A DNA stretch of 15,644 bases from Lachnospiraceae bacterium (GTDB lineage Bacteria > Bacillota_A > Clostridia > Lachnospirales > Lachnospiraceae): positions 1-15,644 of the forward strand of contig JAFXDD010000045.1 in NCBI GenBank assembly GCA_017516285.1, written 5' to 3'. The notes beneath the pieces are model-generated. The model was given only the letters and a program-made list of their open reading frames with translations, made no database searches and was not told the origin of the DNA. Shown one piece after another: positions 6,402 to 12,535 of the stretch. The position numbers and the translations under genes were made by a program. Positions within the stretch are counted from its first letter, which is position 1. Each line of letters begins with the position of its first letter.

Positions 6402-6731
6402 ATGGCTATTGAAAAATCACTAATTTCAGGAAGCATGACTATGCTGATTTTAAAATTACTGTCCGAGAAGGATATGTACGGCTATGAGATGATTGATACC
6501 TTACGCAAAAAGTCTCAGAATGTGTTTGAATTAAAGGCGGGAACCATATATCCCTTGCTGCATGGTTTGGAGGAGAAGGGGCTTCTTACGGTTTACGAAA
6601 AGGAATATGCAGGCAAGGTCAGGAAGTATTACAGTCTGACAAAAGAGGGGCATAAGCTGTTAGCGAAGAAGGCAGAGGAGTGGAAAGTATATTCGGATGC
6701 TGTAGCAAATGTTCTTGCAATGGGGGTATAG
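6402..6731 (+). CDS. PadR-family transcriptional regulator, module 1
   Basis: This 109-residue PadR-s1 type regulator has the winged-helix DNA-binding domain at about residues 8-85, with the family signatures DMYGYEMIDTL, ELKAGTIYPLLHGLEEKGLL and RKYYSLTKEGHKLL, then a short C-terminal dimerisation helix. Such proteins usually repress their own operon until a drug or envelope signal is bound. An apparent ATG at 6390 lies inside the GGAGG ribosome binding site, so the start is 6402, 5 nt after it. The next gene starts 4 nt after the stop, so both are on one transcript. The operator at 6337-6388 is the expected target. The inducing ligand cannot be inferred. Confidence 0.92.
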   Translation: MAIEKSLISGSMTMLILKLLSEKDMYGYEMIDTLRKKSQNVFELKAGTIYPLLHGLEEKGLLTVYEKEYAGKVRKYYSLTKEGHKLLAKKAEEWKVYSDAVANVLAMGV

Positions 6732-6735
6732 AGGT

Positions 6736-8079
6736 ATGGAAGAATATATGAACTTATTAATGGAGCAAATTCGTTGTAAGAAGGCGCATCCATACATTCG
6801 TGAAGAGATTCAGGGACATATCGAAGAACAAACCCGGGAGAACATTGCATTAGGAATGTCAATGGAGCAGGCTCTAGAGTCCGCAGTACAGGACATGGGA
6901 AGTCCGGTGGAAGTTGGGATTGCACTTGACAGAATACACAGACCGAAGGCTGCATGGGGTATGATTGCAGGCATGGCGCTTATTAGTCTGGCCGGAATTT
7001 TTCTGCATCAGATGATGAACAAAGCAGGAGAGGGAGCAACAGGCAGTGCAGACTTTGCTATGCATACTATTTTAGGATTTATCTTGATGCTTGTTGTTTA
7101 TCACATAGATTACAGCGTGATTGCAAGATATGCCGGAGTATTTGCCGGGACATTTATCGGGCTGGGAGTACTTGCACTTTTCAGTGGCAGGGTGGCTAAC
7201 GGTACCATTGCCTATGCACATATAGGAGGCTTAAGGGTATCTATATTTGCAATTATGATGCTTTATGTGCCACTGTATGGAGCAGTGATTTATCGGTATT
7301 ATGGATTGGGCTACAAGGCATTAGCAAAGGCAGTGCTTTGGATGGCTGCTCCGGTAGTTATTGCATGGCATCTGCCGAATTTACCGCTGGCGTTGATATT
7401 GTTGGTGGCTATGTCAGCAGTATTGACTGTGGCTGTTGCCCTTGGCTGGTTTCAAGTATCAAAGAAAAAGGTAATTACAGCCTTGTGGGGATGTGTGATT
7501 GGCTTACCTACAATAGGCCTTGCAGTTGTTTTGGGCTTTGGGGGACCTGGGAATCATCGTTTGGAAAGAATACGGGCTTTTTTAACAGGAAGCGGAGCCC
7601 AAAACTATGTGACAAATATGCTTCGAAACATATTAGCTGAGAGCAGGTTTATCGGAAGCAGTGGAACAGAGTTGACAGAATACGTGCGGGCTTACAATAG
7701 CGATTATATATTTTCCTATGTATTATCAAATTATGGATTGCTTTGGGGGATTATTCTTTGCTGCATTTTAGCAATGGTGTTAGTAAAGATATTTGCTGTT
7801 TCCTTTAAGCAAAAAAATCAGTTGGGTATGTGTATGGGCTGTGGCTGCGGCATGATTATTCTTTTAAATGTAATAATTCATGTCGGAATAAATCTGGGTC
7901 TGTTGCCAGTAATAGGGAGTTTTTTGCCGTTCTTCTCTGCAGGGGGAAGCAGTATTATTACCAGTTATGTGCTGATGGGTATTATTCTGAGTGTGTATCG
8001 GTATAAGAATGTTTATCCTGCAAGGGTAAAACTTAAGGCAACTGTTAATATGGGGAGTTATTTAAAAAAGATTTTATAA
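6736..8079 (+). CDS. Permease-prefix domain fused to a SEDS (FtsW/RodA/SpoVE-like) membrane protein
   Basis: The 447-residue protein has two parts. Residues 1-72 form a charged cytoplasmic prefix (QIRCKKAHPYIREEIQGHIE, then EQALESAVQDMGSPVEVG) of the type found on membrane proteins paired with PadR. The remainder has about nine or ten membrane segments and a SEDS-like C-terminal half: NSDYIFSYVLSNYG (321-334) and GLLPVIGSFLPFFSAGGSS (388-406), matching the FtsW/RodA consensus around the periplasmic catalytic Asp (D323 here) and the GG-SS helix. SEDS proteins polymerise lipid II glycan strands with a partner class B PBP. No PBP is encoded nearby, and the usual acidic pair after the Asp motif (EELG) reads SNYG. 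The role could be an accessory or stress-induced glycan polymerase, or a non-catalytic relative. The start is uncertain between 6736 (GGGGG 9 nt upstream) and 6748. Confidence 0.8.
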   Translation: MEEYMNLLMEQIRCKKAHPYIREEIQGHIEEQTRENIALGMSMEQALESAVQDMGSPVEVGIALDRIHRPKAAWGMIAGMALISLAGIFLHQMMNKAGEGATGSADFAMHTILGFILMLVVYHIDYSVIARYAGVFAGTFIGLGVLALFSGRVANGTIAYAHIGGLRVSIFAIMMLYVPLYGAVIYRYYGLGYKALAKAVLWMAAPVVIAWHLPNLPLALILLVAMSAVLTVAVALGWFQVSKKKVITALWGCVIGLPTIGLAVVLGFGGPGNHRLERIRAFLTGSGAQNYVTNMLRNILAESRFIGSSGTELTEYVRAYNSDYIFSYVLSNYGLLWGIILCCILAMVLVKIFAVSFKQKNQLGMCMGCGCGMIILLNVIIHVGINLGLLPVIGSFLPFFSAGGSSIITSYVLMGIILSVYRYKNVYPARVKLKATVNMGSYLKKIL

Positions 8080-8083
8080 GCTC

Positions 8084-8112
8084 TTGACAAGTGTATCGTA
8101 CTGCGATATAGT
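8084..8112 (+). promoter_or_regulatory. Sigma-A promoter of PadR module 2
   Basis: TTGACA (8084-8089) and TATAGT (8107-8112) have a 17-bp spacer. The -35 begins four bases after the stop codon of the SEDS gene, so module 2 can be expressed separately from module 1. The spacer and -10 lie inside the operator at 8094-8136. Confidence 0.8.
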
Positions 8113-8136
8113 GAATATATCGTAGTACGATATATT
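8094..8136 (+). promoter_or_regulatory. Double-palindrome operator of PadR module 2
   Basis: Site I (8094-8108) is TATCGTA-C-TGCGATA, a near palindrome centred at 8101 between the promoter boxes. Site II (8114-8136) is a perfect palindrome with 11-bp arms, AATATATCGTA and TACGATATATT, around a single G at 8125. The two sites together also form a 17-bp inverted repeat (8094-8110 with 8116-8132) matching at 16 of 17 positions. The centres are 24 bp apart, which would suit two regulator dimers that block polymerase. Confidence 0.75.
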
Positions 8137-8166
8137 GCGTTTTGATATAGGAGGTGAGAGTCCTGG

Positions 8167-8199
8167 ATGCTCATATTAAAAAAGTATATGTTCCAATGA
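8167..8199 (+). other. Possible 10-codon leader ORF overlapping padR module 2
   Basis: ATG 8167 is the first ATG after the excellent ribosome binding site AGGAGGTGA (8149-8157, nine bases complementary to the 16S 3' end). It reads MLILKKYMFQ and stops at TGA 8197-8199, which overlaps the in-frame padR ATG 8196 as ATGA. Codons TTA AAA AAG contain the heptamer A-AAA-AAG (8178-8184) in the phase used for -1 frameshifting in E. coli dnaX. It may be a coupling leader, the 5' end of a frameshifted PadR, or the scar of a one-base deletion. Confidence 0.4.
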
Positions 8200-8480
8200 C
8201 AGAGACCGGTTTTTATATTTTGCTGTGTCTTCAGGAAGAAATGCATGGCTACAGCATTGTACAAAAGGTAGAGGCATTGACCGGAGGTGAGATTCACTTA
8301 AGCCCCGGTACCATGTATGGAAGTCTGTCCAAAATGGAGAAGGATGGGCTGATTGGCTTTGTACGTGAGGAGGAAAAACGCAAAATATACCGGATTACCC
8401 AATTGGGGAAAGCGGTTTTGGATTTGGAAATGAGAAGAATTGAACGTTTATATCGTAACCTAAAGGAGGTGCAGTCATGA
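8196..8480 (+). CDS. PadR-family transcriptional regulator, module 2
   Basis: The winged-helix PadR domain is intact: TETGFYILLCLQEEMHGYSI, SPGTMYGSLSKMEKDGLI and KIYRITQLGKAVL are typical of the PadR that pairs with DUF2812. The reading frame is open upstream to GTG 8154 and still looks coding (IKKVYVP before MTETGF), but no normal start fits. GTG 8154 lies within the ribosome binding site itself. CTG 8163 is at ideal spacing (8 nt) but is a rare start. ATG 8167 is in another frame. ATG 8196, reported here, is the first in-frame ATG (94 residues), has no ribosome binding site of its own and could rely on coupling to the leader ORF. The gene probably represses its own promoter through 8094-8136. 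It overlaps the DUF2812 gene by an ATGA. Confidence 0.85.
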   Translation: MTETGFYILLCLQEEMHGYSIVQKVEALTGGEIHLSPGTMYGSLSKMEKDGLIGFVREEEKRKIYRITQLGKAVLDLEMRRIERLYRNLKEVQS

Positions 8481-9025
8481 GTAACAGGAAAACAAAACTG
8501 GCATTTTTTACAGTGCCTGAGTGGGAAAAGGAAGGAGAATGGCTTCGAAAACAGCATCAGTCCGGTTGGAAGCTTGTAAATGCCACATTGCCGTGCTTTT
8601 ATAGATTTGAAAAATGTATGCCGGAGGACGTGGTTTACCAGTTGGATTACAATCAGGAAGGTATGGCACAGAAAATTGAATATGTGCAGATGTTCAGGGA
8701 TTGTGGCTGGGAGTACATAACTGATATGGCTGGCTATAGCTATTTCCGTAAGCCTGTGTCCGAAATGCAGGAAGAGGAAGGTATTTTCTGTGATGATGCC
8801 TCCAGAATGGATATGATAGAGCGGGTTTTCAAGGGCAGAATGATTCCACTTCTTATCATATTTTTCCTGATTATTATTCCACAGCTGTTTTTGCAGAGAC
8901 ATGGCGGAAGTTTTGCAAATGGTGTGCTTTTTGCGATTTATGTAGCAATGTTAGTTTTATATCTGATGCTGTTTGTACAGTTTGGTATTCAATATGCAGG
9001 TTTGAAAAAGCGTTTAAAAAGGTGA
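8477..9025 (+). CDS. DUF2812 membrane protein
   Basis: This 182-residue protein has a cytoplasmic DUF2812 domain (about 8-93) and two C-terminal membrane segments (122-139 and 148-172). The domain shows two aromatic-rich hairpins typical of the family: EWLRKQHQSGWKLVNATLP-CFYRFEK and FRDCGWEYITDMAGYSYFRKP. The function is unknown. The family is regularly found directly downstream of a PadR gene, and I infer it is the effector or sensor of that pair. Its start overlaps the PadR stop by four bases and is preceded by AAGGAGGTG at proper spacing, so translation is coupled but can also initiate independently. No clear terminator follows. Confidence 0.88.
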   Translation: MSNRKTKLAFFTVPEWEKEGEWLRKQHQSGWKLVNATLPCFYRFEKCMPEDVVYQLDYNQEGMAQKIEYVQMFRDCGWEYITDMAGYSYFRKPVSEMQEEEGIFCDDASRMDMIERVFKGRMIPLLIIFFLIIIPQLFLQRHGGSFANGVLFAIYVAMLVLYLMLFVQFGIQYAGLKKRLKR

Positions 9026-9072
9026 AAATGTTTTATATTTTATTAAGACTATTTTTATTTGTGACTGTAGTG

Positions 9073-9081
9073 TGTTATAAT
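9073..9081 (+). promoter_or_regulatory. Possible extended -10 promoter
   Basis: TGTTATAAT contains a perfect TATAAT (9076-9081) preceded by TG one base away. No good -35 is visible at 15-19 bp. It could drive the short ORF at 9123. Confidence 0.4.
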
Positions 9082-9122
9082 TTAGTTAGAAAATGTGGAG
9101 TTGAATACCGAGAGTAGTCCAT

Positions 9123-9266
9123 ATGGAATTTACATTTGAAACTATATACGACCAAAAGGCTATGAAAGCCATGGCAAATGCATTAAGAAAAACGGTCCGC
9201 AAAAAAAGAAGTCGCCGTTCGCATATTTGGGGACTTATTGTATGTTTTTGGGGATTGTTAAAGTAA
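9123..9266 (+). CDS. Short orphan ORF, possibly the truncated N terminus of a membrane protein
   Basis: The 47-residue reading begins MEFTFETIYDQKAMKAMANA, continues with a very basic stretch (RKTVRKKRSRRSH) and ends in a hydrophobic segment that is cut off after WGLIVCFWGLLK. That order, soluble start, basic patch, then the beginning of a membrane segment, resembles the N terminus of YcxB-like membrane proteins. I recall similar starts but cannot verify this. The ribosome binding site is weak (GAGAG about 10 nt upstream). The ORF stops inside AT-rich DNA just before the Rpn leader, and the next codons show no clear continuation. It may be a remnant interrupted near the Rpn element, or a real small protein. 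Confidence 0.4.
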   Translation: MEFTFETIYDQKAMKAMANALRKTVRKKRSRRSHIWGLIVCFWGLLK

Positions 9267-9314
9267 TATTTAAAGTATTGTATTTTTTTTAGTACATCAA
9301 AACTTTTTTGTGAC

Positions 9315-9390
9315 AAAATACCTTGCTAATGCCTATACGTAATAGAGGGAGTCTTTGATAACCTCTGAATATAGCAAAGCGAGGTATTTT
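9315..9390 (+). promoter_or_regulatory. Long-range stem sequestering the Rpn ribosome binding site
   Basis: AAAATACCTTGCT (9315-9327) pairs with AGCGAGGTATTTT (9378-9390) over 13 uninterrupted positions with one G-U. The right arm contains GAGG (9381-9384), the only ribosome binding site of the Rpn gene, and ends two bases before its ATG. A smaller hairpin AGAGG/CCTCT (9344-9348 with 9362-9366) sits in the loop. A weak promoter (GTGACA 9310-9315, TATACG 9334-9339, 18-bp spacer) would start transcription after the left arm. In that case only read-through RNA would form the stem. Confidence 0.55.
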
Positions 9391-9391
9391 T

Positions 9392-10336
9392 ATGTCAGAA
9401 AAACCCAAATTAGAAACCCTGAATGTCTTAAGTAACTTTCTTATGAATGCAATTGCCAACGACCCTGATATCTGTGAACCTTTTTTTCGGCTGATTATTT
9501 CTATTCTTTTGGAAATTGAAATCGGCAGAATTATTGTCCGGGCTCAAACCTATATTCCAGGCAGTACCCCGGAATTAAGAGGTATCCAGCTGGATGTGGA
9601 AATTACAGAATATCTGGATGATAACGAGTTGGAGGCCGACTGTCGTCTTTACAGTATAGAACCCCAACTCTATCAGGACAATCTGCCCAAACGTAATCGT
9701 TTCTATCAGGCCAAGAAGGACAGTAAAGGTTTAAAAGCAGGTGAAAAGAACTGGAATAGGCTTCCGGACCTGTACATGGTAACAATCACCGATTATGACC
9801 CTTTTGGTGAAGATAGCATGGTCTACACTTTTGAAAACACCTGCAAGGAGTTCCCTGACTTAGAATACAGGGATGGTTTAAAATTTGTTTATTTTAATGC
9901 TAAAGGAAATTTAAATACGTCAAAAGCAAAAAAAGAGTTGCTTACATACTTAAATAGTAGTAAAATTGAAAATGTAACGAACGATGATATTGCGCAGCTT
10001 CACAACTATGTAAGCAGCGTAAAGCAATCAGCAGAGGTGCAGGGTAAATTTATGACAGTTGGTGAGTGGATGGATGCATATGCTGCAGAGGCAGCGGAAA
10101 AAGCAACAGCAGTAGCTATGGAGCAGGGATTATCACAGGGATTATCGCAGGGCGAACGAATTGGCCGCAAGAAAGCCTTGTTAGATATTTTGGCTGATTT
10201 AGGGCCGGTTCCTGAAGAATTTGAGGCCCGGTTGCAGGATGTAGATGAGGACACATTAAAACAGTGGAACAGGCTGGCTGCCAGAGCAGAGAGTATAGAA
10301 GAGTTTTTAGAAAATATTTCGAGGAAAGCAATATGA
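9392..10336 (+). CDS. Rpn-family recombination-promoting nuclease / PD-(D/E)XK putative transposase
   Basis: The 314-residue protein belongs to the Rpn/PDDEXK family transposase group, which cut DNA and promote RecA-independent recombination. The nuclease core is at about residues 20-190. Recognisable parts are GIQLDVEI (64-71, D68), YSIEPQ (87-92, the E-x-Q metal motif normally written DIEMQ), LPKRNRFYQ (98-106), then TDYDPFG and YTFENTC typical of the group. The C terminus has the characteristic QGLSQGLSQG repeat followed by a helical tail (LGPVPEEFEARL, WNRLAARAESIEEFLENI). Length and architecture look complete, and both acidic residues are kept although the motif is degenerate (SIEPQ). 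The gene has no recognisable terminal repeats around it and stands alone. Its translation is probably restricted by the stem at 9315-9390. Confidence 0.88.
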   Translation: MSEKPKLETLNVLSNFLMNAIANDPDICEPFFRLIISILLEIEIGRIIVRAQTYIPGSTPELRGIQLDVEITEYLDDNELEADCRLYSIEPQLYQDNLPKRNRFYQAKKDSKGLKAGEKNWNRLPDLYMVTITDYDPFGEDSMVYTFENTCKEFPDLEYRDGLKFVYFNAKGNLNTSKAKKELLTYLNSSKIENVTNDDIAQLHNYVSSVKQSAEVQGKFMTVGEWMDAYAAEAAEKATAVAMEQGLSQGLSQGERIGRKKALLDILADLGPVPEEFEARLQDVDEDTLKQWNRLAARAESIEEFLENISRKAI

Positions 10337-10398
10337 AAATGATAATTATATTTCTGCTTTTTGGTATAGTGAGGGTATAAACAGATGGAGGAACCAAT

Positions 10399-11286
10399 AT
10401 GCGAAAGAATAAAATGATATGTTTATTGTTATGTGTAATGTTTATATTGGGGCTAATGCCTGTAAAGGCCAAAGCCGATATTGGTCCGAAGCCTTCGGTG
10501 ACTGTTACTATTAGAGGGCTGGAGGATGAGGTATATTATGCCACGCTTTTAAGTAAGCATAAGTCAACAGGACCGGCTTCTGTCTATGATGGTTCGTATG
10601 CACGCTATAAAAGCGGGGATGAGGGATATGATATCTGGCAGAAATTTGTAGCATATGAAGACAGTGACGGCTATTATTTTTTGCAGGAATTTTGGAATTG
10701 CAGCGACAAAAATGAATTCCGCTGGGGATATTATCCACCTACACCGTTTAAGATTTTGCTGTATTTTCCGGAGCAGGACGCGTTTATAGTCAGTGGTATT
10801 TATGAGAGATATGCCTTTGACACTTATTACTCCGTGGATTTGCAGGGCTTACATATAGAAAGTGTCACTGTAGATGAGACGATTATAGCTGAAAAGTGTT
10901 ATGATTACAGTGAGGAACTTATAAATCTGGCGGTGCGTATTGCGGCCACGATTTTGATTGAACTGGTAATTGCTTTATTATTTGGACTACGCACCAGGAA
11001 ACAGCTTTTATTGCTTACAGGAGTGAATGTATTTACCCAGGTGGTGCTGAATGTACTCTTAAATATTGTTAATTATAACAAAGGGCATTATGCTTTTGTG
11101 TTCTATTATATCCTTTTGGAGCTTTTGGTATTTGTGATTGAGGCGTTGGTGTACGCTGTAATGTTGACCAGAATTTCTAATGGTCAGACAGGCAAAGGCA
11201 AGGTAGTTTTCTATGCTTTTGCGGCAAATGCCGCTTCCTTTGGATTGGGACTATGGTTGGCTCAGGTCGTTCCGGGAATTTTTTAG
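10399..11286 (+). CDS. Exported protein with four C-terminal membrane segments, function unknown
   Basis: I do not recognise a named family. The 295-residue protein starts with a signal peptide (1-26, cleavage likely after KAKA). An extracellular domain of about 145 residues follows, opening with ADIGPKPSVTVTIRGL and containing many aromatic residues. Four membrane helices lie at about 176-197, 203-223, 231-256 and 268-289. The DIGPKPS start after the signal peptide and the TLLSKHKSTGP segment strike me as a recurring Lachnospiraceae arrangement, but this is recollection. GGAGG lies 7 nt before the ATG. A possible extended -10 (TGGTATAGT) lies around 10361-10369. The acyltransferase gene follows on the same strand after 51 nt, so the two may form an operon that modifies or senses the cell surface. 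Confidence 0.75.
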   Translation: MRKNKMICLLLCVMFILGLMPVKAKADIGPKPSVTVTIRGLEDEVYYATLLSKHKSTGPASVYDGSYARYKSGDEGYDIWQKFVAYEDSDGYYFLQEFWNCSDKNEFRWGYYPPTPFKILLYFPEQDAFIVSGIYERYAFDTYYSVDLQGLHIESVTVDETIIAEKCYDYSEELINLAVRIAATILIELVIALLFGLRTRKQLLLLTGVNVFTQVVLNVLLNIVNYNKGHYAFVFYYILLELLVFVIEALVYAVMLTRISNGQTGKGKVVFYAFAANAASFGLGLWLAQVVPGIF

Positions 11287-11337
11287 TAAGGTTTAAAAGG
11301 GGAAGGTAAAGTAAATATACGAAAGAGGAAAGCTTTT

Positions 11338-12414
11338 ATGTGTGAGAGCAAAATGTCAGGGTCTGGCAAAGGAAGAAAAAGACTACCTGAAATCGACCGT
11401 GTGAGAGGTCTTGCTATGTGCGTGGTTGTTTTAGGACACATTTTTGCATTGGTAAATGGCAGCAAGCCGGAAATGGGACTGGGTTCGGCAATCAGATTTT
11501 TGTCCGTATTTGAAATGCCAATCTTTTTTGTAATTTCAGGGTATCTGTTTTATAAGCACCATGAACCGATGTTTTCCGGCTTTGTAAAAAAGAGAATAAA
11601 GGGATTGTTGGTTCCATATTTTATATTCAGTGTTCTGAATATGCTGTTTTTTATATTTTTAGAGCCTGCGGAACAAATGAGTTTGCCTGACATGTCAATG
11701 ACAACTTTTACCTTTTATGGCATAAGTGTGCTCTGGTTTTTCCCTACTTTGCTGATTGGAGAAAGTATCTGGTGGATATTGTATCATAAATTCAAGACGG
11801 GCTATGGTATGGTTGTTTCCATGATTCTGATGATGGTGGTTGGTGTTTTGTATAAATATGCGCAGCCGATAGAAGGGTCTGTCTGGACAAGTTCCTTGAT
11901 GTTTGTAATATTGGGTAAGATATGCATTGTTTTTATGCGAGGCATCGTGTGCCAGTTTTTTATTGGGGTGGGACACTGTTTTGGCTACGTGGAAGCAAAG
12001 TTACAGAGTCGAAGGATTTGGGATGTGATTATGTGGTCCTCGTTGTTTGTGGGTCTTTTTGCAGCATGCTTTGTGCCAGCGGTTAATCTCAGAGATTTGG
12101 TTTGGGAACAAACCGGTCTATGGTGTCTTAGTGCCGCCATGGTTTCTACAGGACTTATTTTCTTTTTTCAGAAAACAATTACTTTACCACTTCGGCTTTT
12201 GGAGGTTATTGGCAAGAATTCTTTAGTTATTATGTGTACACATTTGGATTTCAAAATTCCGATTTATTGCATGATGTGCGCAGAGCAGCTTGTGGCAATT
12301 TCTTCGCGAGCTAAGAATTATATTTATTGGGGCACATTATTTTTGACTTTTGTTGTTATTGAGGGTATTCTGATAGTGGGATGGAACCTCATACGAAGGA
12401 AACGATTGGTTTAA
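11338..12414 (+). CDS. Acyltransferase-3 family integral membrane protein
   Basis: This 358-residue protein is an OafA/NolL-type acyltransferase with about ten membrane segments. Such enzymes move acetyl or succinyl groups across the membrane onto surface glycans, peptidoglycan or secondary metabolites. The first helix carries the family signature IDRVRGLAMCVVVLGHIF, with the conserved Arg residues (21 and 23) and the catalytic His34. The second part shows MPIFFVISGYLFY, and KKRIKGLLVPYF follows at the usual distance. The length matches the family, and the acceptor is unknown. An AAAGAGGAAAG ribosome binding site precedes the ATG, and M6 is a weaker alternative start. The terminator at 12430-12475 closes the unit. 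Confidence 0.88.
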   Translation: MCESKMSGSGKGRKRLPEIDRVRGLAMCVVVLGHIFALVNGSKPEMGLGSAIRFLSVFEMPIFFVISGYLFYKHHEPMFSGFVKKRIKGLLVPYFIFSVLNMLFFIFLEPAEQMSLPDMSMTTFTFYGISVLWFFPTLLIGESIWWILYHKFKTGYGMVVSMILMMVVGVLYKYAQPIEGSVWTSSLMFVILGKICIVFMRGIVCQFFIGVGHCFGYVEAKLQSRRIWDVIMWSSLFVGLFAACFVPAVNLRDLVWEQTGLWCLSAAMVSTGLIFFFQKTITLPLRLLEVIGKNSLVIMCTHLDFKIPIYCMMCAEQLVAISSRAKNYIYWGTLFLTFVVIEGILIVGWNLIRRKRLV

Positions 12415-12429
12415 TATTGCTTTTAATCA

Positions 12430-12475
12430 GGAACCTGTGTGAGAGGAAACGCTTACATGGGTTTCGATTTTTTTT
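12430..12475 (+). terminator. Rho-independent terminator after the acyltransferase gene
   Basis: GGAACCTGTGT (12430-12440) pairs over 11 positions, three of them G-U, with ACATGGGTTTC (12455-12465). GAG/CTT may extend the stem inward. An uninterrupted run of eight T (12468-12475) follows. It separates the acyltransferase unit from the sigma factor operon. Confidence 0.85.
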
Positions 12476-12535
12476 AAGAGTCCTGTCATATTTTAACATA
12501 AGTGGGTAGATATATATCAGAAGGAGGAAATCCTT

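Noticed and set aside
8294..8902. Minus-strand open frame opposite padR module 2 and DUF2812
   Set aside because: Both sense genes are firmly supported, and the antisense peptide is low in recognisable features.
10124..10152. Short tandem DNA repeat (GGATTATC-ACAG / GCAG) in the Rpn gene
   Set aside because: It encodes the QGLSQGLSQG protein repeat usual in this family, so it needs no separate explanation.
10333..10380. 15-codon hydrophobic ORF (MKMIIIFLLFGIVRV) overlapping the Rpn stop as ATGA
   Set aside because: It has no ribosome binding site and is too short to judge. The hydrophobic bias follows from AT-rich DNA.
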